Translations under genes and position numbers: made by a program
NCBI RefSeq assembly: GCF_025210165.1
Contig: NZ_JAOASI010000029.1
Coordinates: 60,165 to 124,164, forward strand
Source: Tepidibacter sp.
GTDB lineage: Bacteria > Bacillota > Clostridia > Peptostreptococcales > Peptostreptococcaceae
DNA length: 64,000 bases
Reading direction: 5' to 3'
Shown here: positions 42,346 through 51,533 of the stretch, one piece after another
How positions within the stretch are numbered: the first letter of the stretch is position 1
How the letters are laid out: each line of letters starts with the position of its first letter
The notes under the pieces: model-generated
What the model was told of the DNA's origin: nothing
Databases searched by the model: none
The model's input: the letters and a program-made list of their open reading frames with translations, nothing else

Positions 42346-43421
42346 TTTACGTCCTCCTCATCTGCTACCACCATAAGTCCTTTTTCATTATATTGTACGA
42401 AAACTTTTTCGCCAATTGTAAACTCTAACTCAGAGTTATATACTTGTATTGCTTCAAGCTCCATAAAACCAATACATATTTTAAAAATTATAAAGCCTTG
42501 TCTAAATGAATATTCTTTTATTGTACCTTCAAAGATATTCCTATATTCATTACAATTATCAATTTTTAATACTTTTAAACATTCAGGTTTTAAAATAAGA
42601 TTTCCATTTATATTATCTTTATTGAATTTATTTGAATTTATCTTCAAATTATTTGATATAAATATATTATTTTTGATGTTTCCATATAAAACATTATTAA
42701 TTCCCATAAATTTAGCAACATACGTATTGATAGGATTTTCATATATTTGCATAGGGGTTCCTTTTTGCAATATTTTTCCTTCTTTCATAATAATCATATT
42801 GTTAAATAAATTGAATGCTTCTTCTATATCATGAGTTACAAATACTATAGTCATATTATATTCTTTATGAAGTTTTAATATAAGATTTCTCATTTCTTCT
42901 CTTAATCTAGGATCAAGAGCACTAAACGGCTCGTCCATAAGTAATATATCAGGCTTTAATACTAAAGCTCTAGCCAAAGAAACTCTTTGTTTTTGTCCTC
43001 CGCTTAATTCATTTGGGTATCTTTTTTCAAACCCTTTAAGGCCTACAGATTGAAGTACATCTTCTATCAATTTAGAAATTTCTTGTTTTGAAAATTTTTT
43101 AATCTTAAGACCAAAACTTATATTTTCATAAACACTCATATGAGGAAATAATAAGTTTTCCTGGAATATCATACCTATATTTCTTTTTTGAGGCAAAATA
43201 GCATTAATTATTTTTTCATCCATAGATATAGTTCCACAATCTATATTAATAAGACCTGCTATTATCTTTAAAAGAGTTGTCTTTCCACATCCAGATCCTC
43301 CAACTATTCCAAAGAAATCTTTATCCTTAATTTTAAGTTCGTCTATACTTAAATCAAAATTAGATATTTTTTCATACTTATTATAAGTTTTATTTATATT
43401 TTTCAAGTGTAATTTTGTCAT
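42339..43421 (-). CDS. ABC transporter ATPase (YnjD-like)
   Basis: A 360-residue importer ATPase. Walker A GGSGCGKTT near 43, Q-loop FQENLLFPHM, signature LSGGQKQR, Walker B ILLMDEPFSALD and FVTHDIEEA are present. A C-terminal extension of about 120 residues looks like the TOBE regulatory domain. E. coli YnjD is much shorter and lacks this part. ATG at 43421 is chosen because GAGGAAGAG precedes it; an upstream TTG at 43427 abuts that site. It powers the two permeases encoded upstream. Confidence 0.92.
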   Translation of the reverse strand: MTKLHLKNINKTYNKYEKISNFDLSIDELKIKDKDFFGIVGGSGCGKTTLLKIIAGLINIDCGTISMDEKIINAILPQKRNIGMIFQENLLFPHMSVYENISFGLKIKKFSKQEISKLIEDVLQSVGLKGFEKRYPNELSGGQKQRVSLARALVLKPDILLMDEPFSALDPRLREEMRNLILKLHKEYNMTIVFVTHDIEEAFNLFNNMIIMKEGKILQKGTPMQIYENPINTYVAKFMGINNVLYGNIKNNIFISNNLKINSNKFNKDNINGNLILKPECLKVLKIDNCNEYRNIFEGTIKEYSFRQGFIIFKICIGFMELEAIQVYNSELEFTIGEKVFVQYNEKGLMVVADEEDVKC

Positions 43422-43447
43422 AAGCAACTCTTCCTCTCATGTCTGTA

Positions 43448-44260
43448 TCACAATGAATCGTAATATCTTCTTAGGTAATATTCCATAATTCCAAATGTAG
43501 ATAAGCATATAAATGCAAATATTATAGCATATACACATCCAATAGTTTTTTCTCCAGAACTAATATACGGAACCATATTAGTTGAAAGAGTCTGTATCTG
43601 TCCTCCTCCTATTAAAATAGTAGTTATATACTGGCTAAAAGATATCAATATCGTTAAACTCGACCCAGCTATAATACCAGGAAGCAGAAAAAATATTTTT
43701 ACATTTATAAAAGTATCTAATTTGCTAGATCCAAGCATTTGGCACTGTTGCTCCCACTCAAATCCAAAATTTTCAAAACTAATTCTAATAGCCCTTATCA
43801 TATACGGTAGTGTAGGTATTATATGTACTAAAACCACTCCCAATATACTTTCTGTTAAATTTATTCTTATAAAAGTTTTATGTATTCCCATAGTAGATAT
43901 TATTGGAGGTATAACAATAGGAATAAGAAGAAAAAACTCGATTGTCTTCTTATATTTAAAATCATACCTAGCTATCGCATCTGCTGCTGGAATTGCAACT
44001 ATTAAATTTATAATAGATACAATTAAAGCTATTTTTAAACTCACAAATATAACATCTAATGAATTTCTATTTAGTAAAACGTCTTTCCATCCTTTAACAC
44101 TTAATTCTTTAGGGATTATACTTGGCCAAGTCCATCCACTAGAAAAACTCATAATGAAAACAAATCCAACCTGAACTAACAAAAATAATATCAGTAAAAA
44201 TAATATTAGTAGTCCTATCTTATCCCCATATTTAGACTTTGTCACTTTATATTCCTCCAT
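43448..44260 (-). CDS. ABC transporter permease 2 (YnjC C-half-like)
   Basis: A 270-residue permease with six helices of the ThiP/FbpB/PotB superfamily. The EAA-type loop is EQQCQMLGSSKLDTFINVKIFFLLPG (seen as QCQMLGSSKLDTF and FFLLPG). It overlaps the first permease gene by 19 bp, showing translational coupling. E. coli YnjC is a single protein with two such halves. Here the halves are separate genes. Confidence 0.88.
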   Translation of the reverse strand: MEEYKVTKSKYGDKIGLLILFLLILFLLVQVGFVFIMSFSSGWTWPSIIPKELSVKGWKDVLLNRNSLDVIFVSLKIALIVSIINLIVAIPAADAIARYDFKYKKTIEFFLLIPIVIPPIISTMGIHKTFIRINLTESILGVVLVHIIPTLPYMIRAIRISFENFGFEWEQQCQMLGSSKLDTFINVKIFFLLPGIIAGSSLTILISFSQYITTILIGGGQIQTLSTNMVPYISSGEKTIGCVYAIIFAFICLSTFGIMEYYLRRYYDSL

Positions 44261-45120
44261 TTTTGCATACTTAAGCGATTGAAAATATATCCCATTCCTG
44301 TTATAACTAATACTGCAACTACATTTATAGCAAAAGCTTTAGGTCTTTGGGTTAAATCCGAATTCATATATATTTGATATGAATAAACAGAAATCATTTT
44401 TGGATATGTAACTCCCAATAAAAAAGGAATTTCAAATTCAGCAAAAGTATATGAAAATATTATAAAACATGATATTTTAAGAGGATTAATCAACATCTTC
44501 AATATAACTTTTTTAAAAAGTTCATTTCTATTTCCACCTAGCATATAAGTTAATTCTAGCCAATTTGATTCAACTTTTAAAATAACAGGATATAACATTA
44601 AAACTATAAATGGAGTGGTTTTTAGAACATAAGTTAATATTATTCCTATACCAAATTCATCATTTACTATTATAGGAAATTCATCAATACTGTTTATTAT
44701 ACCTAGTTTTAAAAAAATAGAACTTATCCATCCACTTCTATTAAATATAAGTAACATAATATATGAATACACTAGGTACGAAAATAGCATAGGTATTTGA
44801 ATTAAAAGTTTTAATCTAGATGCAAACTTATAAAATACACCAGTCTTTATTATATATAATAAATATACTATAAAAGTTCCCGCCAGTGCAGATATTATTG
44901 TAGATATTACAGCTATTTTGATTGTAATAAAAAACGACATCCAAAATTCTGTCGATTTAAATATTTCTTTATAATAGCTAAGAGTAGCATCACCTATATT
45001 ATATATAGATGATGCTCCTAGACTCTGTATAATACCTTGTATTAATCCACATATGAATAATATAATAGTAAGCATTATAGCTGGAAATACTAGCAAATAC
45101 GGTCTAATTTTTTGAGACAT
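44242..45120 (-). CDS. ABC transporter permease 1 (YnjC N-half-like)
   Basis: A 292-residue permease with six predicted helices. The coupling loop is ELTYMLGGNRNELFKKVILKMLINP (seen as LTYMLGGNRNELFKK), where the family often has EAA. It pairs with the next permease to form a heterodimeric pore. Its start overlaps the end of the binding-protein gene by 17 bp. Substrate unknown; related systems import thiamine, iron or polyamines. Confidence 0.88.
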   Translation of the reverse strand: MSQKIRPYLLVFPAIMLTIILFICGLIQGIIQSLGASSIYNIGDATLSYYKEIFKSTEFWMSFFITIKIAVISTIISALAGTFIVYLLYIIKTGVFYKFASRLKLLIQIPMLFSYLVYSYIMLLIFNRSGWISSIFLKLGIINSIDEFPIIVNDEFGIGIILTYVLKTTPFIVLMLYPVILKVESNWLELTYMLGGNRNELFKKVILKMLINPLKISCFIIFSYTFAEFEIPFLLGVTYPKMISVYSYQIYMNSDLTQRPKAFAINVVAVLVITGMGYIFNRLSMQKWRNIK

Positions 45121-46315
45121 TTTCCGTCCAGCCTTTTTCTATTTTATCTATGTATTCAGCCTTCATTTCTGGAATTTTATATTTTCTAATTTCATTTAAA
45201 AATTCTAATTTATTTTCTTTATAAATTTTATCTATTTTCAATTTATCTTCATCAGAAAGTTTATCATATGATATACTAAGTCCATCTCCCCAATTAGTAG
45301 GGTTTAATTTTTGTATCTGAGCTTTAGGTGATAACAAAAAGTCTATAACTGCCATAGCTCCAGCTTTATTCGATGCATTAAACGGTACGCTCAAATAATG
45401 AGTATTAGATAAAGTTCCATCATTTAACACAAACACATCTGTTGATTCTTTAAATTCTCCGCTTTGAACTTTGTTAAATGCGTGAAGCGGATTATAAGAC
45501 ATAGTCATTAATATTTCCGAATTTGAATATAGCATATCAAGTTTAGCACTACTTTCAGGATATGTCTCTCCCTTTCTCCATAAATAAGGTTTTATTTCAT
45601 TCATATAGTCCCACATACCACTTAAATCTTTGTCTTCTACATAATCTTTTTTAAATAAATCCATATAAGTTTGACGTATAAATGCACTTCCTGTAAAATC
45701 TGGTATTGATGGGTATGTAAATTTTCCAGGATTTTGCTTTATCCAATTAGTAAGTTCTTTTATATCCTTAGGTGGATTCTTTACAACCTCAGAATCATAT
45801 ATAAATACAAATTGAGATTTTCCAAAAGGAACTTCCATTCCCATAGTATCTTCTCCAAAATCATACTTAATATCATCTGCTTCTTTATCAACATATTGAT
45901 TATAATTTGGAAGCTTGTCCACAAAAGGTCCCCAAAGTAAATTATTCTCATTTGCTAATTTAAAATTTTCTCCATTCATCCATATTATATCTATGCTTCC
46001 ATTTGATTTGTCTACTTCTTTTTCTGTAATTAGCTTATTTATCATATCTTTTGGATCGTTTATAGGAACTCTATTTAAATTAATATTCAATTCTTCTTTT
46101 ACCAACGGCTTAATCCAATTATCCATATATTCATTTACTGATTTATCTCCAGCCCACATATATATATTAACTGTTTGATCACTAGCCTCTTTAGCAATAT
46201 CTTCCCATTTCATTTCAAGTAAATTTAATGATTCCTCTTTCTCTTGATTTGAGCATCCAGATAATACCCCCAAACTAACTAGTATTAAAAGTACTATAGC
46301 TATTATTCTTTTCAT
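45104..46315 (-). CDS. Substrate-binding lipoprotein (YnjB-like)
   Basis: A 403-residue solute-binding protein. The signal ends in a lipobox (SLGVLSGC, Cys near 21), so it is anchored outside. The mature part shows family features seen in YnjB and ThiB-like proteins: QTVNIYMWAGDKSVNEYMDNWI near 48, IDIIWMNGENF near 115, GTLSNTHYLSVPFNASNKAGAMAVIDFLLSPKAQ near 310 (shown as two blocks: GTLSNTHYLSVPFNA and AVIDFLLSPKAQ). The size is close to that of YnjB. The ligand is unknown. It follows the cysteine-rich gene by 16 bp within one operon. Confidence 0.85.
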   Translation of the reverse strand: MKRIIAIVLLILVSLGVLSGCSNQEKEESLNLLEMKWEDIAKEASDQTVNIYMWAGDKSVNEYMDNWIKPLVKEELNINLNRVPINDPKDMINKLITEKEVDKSNGSIDIIWMNGENFKLANENNLLWGPFVDKLPNYNQYVDKEADDIKYDFGEDTMGMEVPFGKSQFVFIYDSEVVKNPPKDIKELTNWIKQNPGKFTYPSIPDFTGSAFIRQTYMDLFKKDYVEDKDLSGMWDYMNEIKPYLWRKGETYPESSAKLDMLYSNSEILMTMSYNPLHAFNKVQSGEFKESTDVFVLNDGTLSNTHYLSVPFNASNKAGAMAVIDFLLSPKAQIQKLNPTNWGDGLSISYDKLSDEDKLKIDKIYKENKLEFLNEIRKYKIPEMKAEYIDKIEKGWTENVSKN

Positions 46316-46331
46316 AAACCATTCTCCTTTG

Positions 46332-47168
46332 TTATTTTTTTAATTGTTCAATACATGTTTTGCATTTATACCTATTAATCCACTTTTTTAGGGAATTAAT
46401 ATTTTGTTGATTAAAATCTAAATTTATATTATCATTAAATATCAAATCTAGTATGTGGACACTTTTCTTACCTGCTGTTTTCATGGATCTAACGCAAGAC
46501 TCACAATAAGTCAATATATAATCAGATTCAGCTTCATAAGCTCTCTTTCTCATATGATTTAATGCTTTTTCTTTATTTTTTATACTTAATTTTCCTCCAC
46601 AACACAAAGTTCTTTCTCTTGTATTATTAAATTCTTCTATATTTATACCCATTTTTTTCAATACATCTCTGACACTTTCATGAATAATATTTTCTTTTCT
46701 TATAGGACAAGGATCATGAAGAGCAAATACTATATTTAAATCCTTATATCTTTTATCAGCACTCTCTGGTATTCCAATATCATTTATCGATTCCCAAACA
46801 GATTTCACCTTAATATCTGGACTATTTTCTTTTATAGTCTTATAGCAGGTTTGACATGCTGTTATTACCTCTTTTACCTTCATCTTCTCTATTTCTTCTT
46901 GTAATTGCGAATAATATGATTTGAAGTTTTCTTTATCTCCTGATATTTTAGAAGGAGCAGCACAACATTTCAAAATAATACCCGTACCAACTAGATTATC
47001 ACTTAAGTATTTATATGTTTTCATCACTATTTCAGGACTATAATCAGTTAGACTGCACCCTGGAATAAAAGCCCTTATATTGTCTTCGTTATAATCACTT
47101 GATGCAGTAAAAAATTTTGAAAAACTCGCTAATTGATGTAATTTAACTCCTATATTCCTATTTTTCAT
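46332..47168 (-). CDS. CCG-domain Fe-S type protein (HdrB/LutA-like)
   Basis: A 278-residue protein with two cysteine-rich CCG-type domains: GCSLTDYSP then LKCCAAP (about 39-70) with ACQTCYKT near 105, and DPCPIRKEN near 154, TLCCGGK near 190 and YCESCVRS near 217. Such domains bind noncubane or [4Fe-4S] clusters in heterodisulfide reductase, glycerol-3-phosphate dehydrogenase C and lactate-utilisation proteins. A further CKTC pair ends the chain. ATG at 47168 has a GGGTGA site; a TTG at 47174 does not. It is the first gene of the ynj-like operon, so a redox step on the transported compound is a reasonable but untested idea. Confidence 0.82.
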   Translation of the reverse strand: MKNRNIGVKLHQLASFSKFFTASSDYNEDNIRAFIPGCSLTDYSPEIVMKTYKYLSDNLVGTGIILKCCAAPSKISGDKENFKSYYSQLQEEIEKMKVKEVITACQTCYKTIKENSPDIKVKSVWESINDIGIPESADKRYKDLNIVFALHDPCPIRKENIIHESVRDVLKKMGINIEEFNNTRERTLCCGGKLSIKNKEKALNHMRKRAYEAESDYILTYCESCVRSMKTAGKKSVHILDLIFNDNINLDFNQQNINSLKKWINRYKCKTCIEQLKK

Positions 47169-47212
47169 AATCAATTCACCCTTTAAGTTTAAAAATAATA
47201 TAACTTCTTCAA

Positions 47213-47254
47213 ATATACATAAGACTCTTCTAATTAGAAGAGTCTTATGTATAT
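47213..47254. terminator. Perfect 42-bp palindrome
   Basis: ATATACATAAGACTCTTCTA followed by its exact complement, with no spacer. It lies between the TolC-like gene and the ynj-like operon. Probably the efflux-operon terminator, though it lacks a T-run. Confidence 0.6.
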
Positions 47255-47316
47255 CAAATTAAAGTATATCATATATAATTATTATTTATCCATACAAATT
47301 TTATATAATTCACGTG

Positions 47317-48441
47317 TTAGTTATTAATTTTTCCTATATTCACAGATTTTTCATAATCAATCACTGCTAAATTATAGTTTGATACTGCCCTTGAAAGAGC
47401 TACTTGTGCTTTATATAATTGATTTAAAGCATTGTCAACTTCAAGAAGCGTTCCCATTTTCGCATCATATAACGACTCCTTAATTTTTACCCCTTCTTTT
47501 GCTTTTTCTACTGTTGTTTTAGCAAGTTCTATCTGTTTTTTTTGATTTTCTACATTATCATATTTTCCTCTAATATCAAATTCAACAGACTTTTTAATAT
47601 CTTGTACAACACTTTTGATTTTTGCTAAATTTCTTTCTTTAGTTTTGTATTTATATGTATTAGAAGGATACTTTATCGAATTTGTTTCAAAATCAAGTTT
47701 AACAAGTTCGTGATTGTGATTCATTTTAATAATATCAAATCTACTTTCATAAGCTTTATTTAAATCCTTATCCAAATCTTTATTAAAGCTTTGTTCTTCA
47801 AAATTTGATATAAGTTCAAGTTTTGTACTAAGTGGATAATTCAAAATCATATTCAATGATCTATATGTTTTTTCTAAATCAATTTTAGCTTTTTCAAAAT
47901 TTGCTTTTGCCTCATTTAAAGATATATCTGCCATTACTAAGTCCGATTTTGAAGCAACACCAAGACCATATTTGTTATTTACATTATCTCTATTTCTTTG
48001 TACATTTTCTAAATTATCTTTTGAAGCATTTTTATAATCTCTAAGCTGAAGTACCCCATAGTAAGCTCTAGTTACATTATATTTTATATCCTCTTTTAGA
48101 TAATTTTTTTTAATTTTTTCTTCTTCAAGTCCATATTCTGCTTGTTTAGACAGCATATTAGCATCCAATTGAAATCCTTGTACTGTTCCAAGTGAAAAAC
48201 CATAATCTTTTACATCTTCATATTTCTTTTCTTTGTGTTTTGCTTTATCTAGTTCTATTTCTTTTATTTGAATATCTAAATCGATAACTTTAACTTGTGT
48301 AGAATTTTTTATAGCTTCCTCTATAGCTTGATTAAGCGAAATCTTTCTTGCACTTTCTAAAGGTTCATTATCTGCATAAGAAAGTGTTGATGTGAGTAGT
48401 ATTATAAATGTCAAAAGAATATTGGCTACTAACTTCTTCAT
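47317..48441 (-). CDS. TolC-family efflux protein
   Basis: A 374-residue protein with a signal peptide (NILLTFIILLTSTLSYADN) and long amphipathic helices arranged as the two outer-membrane efflux repeats. The repeat signature Y-x-x-G-x-x-S-x-x-D is seen in KYGLGVASKSDLVMADISL near 158-176 and YDAKMGTLLEVDNALNQL near 325. In Gram-negatives TolC spans the outer membrane. Here the host looks monoderm, so its location is unclear. It shares one base with the RND gene stop (TAATG), so the two are translationally coupled. Confidence 0.82.
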   Translation of the reverse strand: MKKLVANILLTFIILLTSTLSYADNEPLESARKISLNQAIEEAIKNSTQVKVIDLDIQIKEIELDKAKHKEKKYEDVKDYGFSLGTVQGFQLDANMLSKQAEYGLEEEKIKKNYLKEDIKYNVTRAYYGVLQLRDYKNASKDNLENVQRNRDNVNNKYGLGVASKSDLVMADISLNEAKANFEKAKIDLEKTYRSLNMILNYPLSTKLELISNFEEQSFNKDLDKDLNKAYESRFDIIKMNHNHELVKLDFETNSIKYPSNTYKYKTKERNLAKIKSVVQDIKKSVEFDIRGKYDNVENQKKQIELAKTTVEKAKEGVKIKESLYDAKMGTLLEVDNALNQLYKAQVALSRAVSNYNLAVIDYEKSVNIGKINN

Positions 48442-51400
48442 TATAAATTCCCTTCTTTCATTTTTTCATTTTTGAATTTTAATATATTTTCTTCTATTAA
48501 AGTATAAATAACAGGAATTACTACCATTGTAAGGAAAGTAGATACAACAAGTCCTGACATAAGAGATACAGACATAGGTGCAAATAAACTACTTCCAGAA
48601 AATGCAAGTGGAATAAGTCCTATAATAGTTGTAATAGCTCCAAGCATAATTGGGCTAAATCTTTTATTTACTGCATCTTTACAAGCATCCTCTATTGTAT
48701 AACCTTTTTTTCTCGCATCATTAATAAATTCTATTAAAAGTATAGCATTCTTAACAACAAGACCAATAAGACTTACTATCCCTAAAAATGCTGTCATAGA
48801 TAAAGGTTGTCTAAATATAAATAATCCCCAAACTGAACCTATTAAAGATAATGGTATGGTAGCCAATATTACAAAAGGTTGGATAAATGAGTTAAACTGT
48901 ATTAGAAGTATTATATATATAACAAATACAGCAATTCCTGCTAGTTTACTAACACTTCCAAAGTTATCTATTATCGCTTCTCTTTGTCCATCAAATTCTA
49001 ACTTTACACCCTCTAAATCAATTTTAGGAATTATATTATATTCAATATAATTTTCTATTTTTGATGGATTGTATCCTAAGTCAACATCACTTAAAATCTT
49101 TACAGATTCTTTTTTATTGTACGTTTTGATAATATCTGTTTTTGAGTTCATATTTATTGTTCCAAATTGCTTGAGTGGAATTTTATTTTTAGTTATTGAA
49201 GATTTGATTTTTAAATTTTCAAGTTCTTCTTTAGTTTGTATATCACTTTGAACTATTATTTTATATTCTTGCCCACTTCTTCTGTACGTTGATGATTCTG
49301 CTCCTTTTAATGCTATATTAATCTGTCTTTGAATATCGTATTTAGATATTCCTAAGTTTGTTGCTACATCTGTGTCAATATTTACATTTAATTCGTAACT
49401 TTTATCCTTTGAATCATCTCTTATATTTATTGCTCCTGGAATTTTTGTAATTTCTCTTTGAATTTCTTTTGATACTTCAATTAATCTATCACTATCATCT
49501 CCTGTAATTCTAAGAATAACAGGTGCATCAGAAGGCATTGCACTTTCTAATAATTTTGCTGTTATCTTACCACCAGCAACTTTAGTATCAAATATGTTTT
49601 GTAAATAACTTGCAAACTCTTCATTACTTCTAAATCTTTCTCCCTTTTTCAAATCCACCTTGACCATAATTTGAGCATTCTCATCAGATGGAACTGGTGG
49701 GGCTAAAGAAATGTAAAATTTAGGAAGTCCATTACCTATAGAAGTAGTATATCTTACAACTTCTGGTTCTTTTGATAGTAGTTCTTCTACTTCCTTTGAT
49801 AATTTTTCTGTTGCATCTATATTAGCAGCAACTTCTGATTCTACATCTATATATATTATATCTTTATCTGCATATGGAAAGAACTGAGAATCTAATAACT
49901 TCATTATATTAACAGTACAAATTAATAATGCAAACATTACTATAACAGTTATAGCTTTATTCTTTAATCCTATACTTAAACATTTTTCAAATAAATTTCT
50001 TAATCTACTTTTTTTCTCTTTTCCAGCATTCTTACTTTTTTTGAAAAATATCGCAGTCATTGAAGGCGTTATAAACATTGAAACTATATATGCTGCTACA
50101 AGCGAGATAATTACAACTTGTGGTATTGCTTGTAAAAATTCCCCCGCAGGACCTGGTATTCCAAGTAAAGGACTAAATGCTACAACTGTTGTTAGAGTTG
50201 ATGCAAATATTGGAATAGCAGATGCACTAGCTCCTTCATATGATGCACTTAATCTTTCTTGCCCATTATCTACTCTAACCTGTACAGCATCACTTATTAC
50301 TATTGCATTATCAACAAGCATACCCAATGCTATTATTAAGGCAGCAGTTGACATTTGGTGTATTTTTATTCCGTTAATATACATTACCCCAAAGGTTATA
50401 AATATAGAAATTGGAATTGCAGCTGAAACTATCATTGCATTTCTCATTCCCATACCGATAAATACTATAATTACAACACAAATTATACCTTCTAATAAGT
50501 TAGTCATAAAGCTATTTATTGATTGACTTACATCTTCTGGCTGATATAAAACTTCATCTACTATAAGATTTTCTGGTAAGTTAGCTTTTACCTTATCTAA
50601 TGTTTTTCTAACATCTTTACCTACGATAACTATGTTTTTTCCTTGTTGAAAATATCCTGTCAGTAATACTGCATTTTTACCATTTTCTTTAAATTTTTCT
50701 ACCCCATCTTCATATTCCATATGTACATCAGCAACATCAGAAAGTCTTGCTACTGTTCCATTTTCTTTTGATACTCCAATAATCGTATTTTTAATATCAT
50801 CTAAGGAATTAAATATTCCTGGAGTATTAACATTTATTTTTACCTCTCCATAGTTTTCAAGCTTTCCTGAAGGAATTGCTATATTTTGTACTTTTAAAAT
50901 CTTATATATATCTTCTAAAGATAATCCCATTTGATTAATTTTTTCTAGATTCACGTCAACACTTACTTGTTTTTCTAGTTCGCCATTTATATCAAATCTT
51001 GATATACCTTTAATCTCAGAAAGTTCGCTTTTGAATTGTTCAGCAAAAGAAGCTAATTCTTCATAGGTGTAATTTTCTCCTGATAAAGCTATAATTATCC
51101 CTGCTGTTTCAGTTAAATTTGTTTTTATTTTACTTTTAAAGCATCCATTTGGAAGTTCATTTTGAATATCATCAATTTTTTGTCTAACTTCAGTCATAGT
51201 TTTATCTGTATCTACGTAATTTTCAAACCAAACTAAAACAATAGATACACTATTTTTAGAATCTGACTTTATATAATCAATTCCTTCTATTTCACTTAAT
51301 TCATCTTCTATCTTAGTAGTTACTAAATCTTTAACATCTTTAGGTGAAGCTCCAGGATATGGTGTAATAATCATAGCTATTGGTGCAGATACATCCGGAC

Positions 51401-51512
51401 TTTCTTGTCTAGGAAGAAGATAATATGCTAAAGAACCAAATACTAATATCACACATGTAAGAAATAATACTACCCTTCTTTTTTCTATTGCTATTTTTAT
51501 TAGTTTATTCAT
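48441..51512 (-). CDS. RND-family efflux transporter
   Basis: A 1023-residue proton-driven exporter of the AcrB/CusA/HAE superfamily. There is one N-terminal helix, two large extracytoplasmic loops (about 35-335 and 545-845) and six-helix blocks (about 337-500 and 850-1010). The TM4 aspartate pair lies in ALGMLVDNAIVISDAVQ near 400. ATG at 51512 follows AGGAGG with six-base spacing. It sits between adaptor and TolC-like genes under TetR control. HAE1-like pumps are known in some Firmicutes, but with a TolC partner this is notable. Substrate is unknown. Confidence 0.93.
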   Translation of the reverse strand: MNKLIKIAIEKRRVVLFLTCVILVFGSLAYYLLPRQESPDVSAPIAMIITPYPGASPKDVKDLVTTKIEDELSEIEGIDYIKSDSKNSVSIVLVWFENYVDTDKTMTEVRQKIDDIQNELPNGCFKSKIKTNLTETAGIIIALSGENYTYEELASFAEQFKSELSEIKGISRFDINGELEKQVSVDVNLEKINQMGLSLEDIYKILKVQNIAIPSGKLENYGEVKINVNTPGIFNSLDDIKNTIIGVSKENGTVARLSDVADVHMEYEDGVEKFKENGKNAVLLTGYFQQGKNIVIVGKDVRKTLDKVKANLPENLIVDEVLYQPEDVSQSINSFMTNLLEGIICVVIIVFIGMGMRNAMIVSAAIPISIFITFGVMYINGIKIHQMSTAALIIALGMLVDNAIVISDAVQVRVDNGQERLSASYEGASASAIPIFASTLTTVVAFSPLLGIPGPAGEFLQAIPQVVIISLVAAYIVSMFITPSMTAIFFKKSKNAGKEKKSRLRNLFEKCLSIGLKNKAITVIVMFALLICTVNIMKLLDSQFFPYADKDIIYIDVESEVAANIDATEKLSKEVEELLSKEPEVVRYTTSIGNGLPKFYISLAPPVPSDENAQIMVKVDLKKGERFRSNEEFASYLQNIFDTKVAGGKITAKLLESAMPSDAPVILRITGDDSDRLIEVSKEIQREITKIPGAINIRDDSKDKSYELNVNIDTDVATNLGISKYDIQRQINIALKGAESSTYRRSGQEYKIIVQSDIQTKEELENLKIKSSITKNKIPLKQFGTINMNSKTDIIKTYNKKESVKILSDVDLGYNPSKIENYIEYNIIPKIDLEGVKLEFDGQREAIIDNFGSVSKLAGIAVFVIYIILLIQFNSFIQPFVILATIPLSLIGSVWGLFIFRQPLSMTAFLGIVSLIGLVVKNAILLIEFINDARKKGYTIEDACKDAVNKRFSPIMLGAITTIIGLIPLAFSGSSLFAPMSVSLMSGLVVSTFLTMVVIPVIYTLIEENILKFKNEKMKEGNL

Positions 51513-51533
51513 CAATATCCTCCTTTCAAAAAC

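Noticed and set aside
48441..51512. Host is Gram-negative because of the RND-TolC set
   Set aside because: Spore-related genes, T-boxes, CcpN, the era-yqzL-recO order and codon composition point to Firmicutes. The efflux set alone is not decisive.
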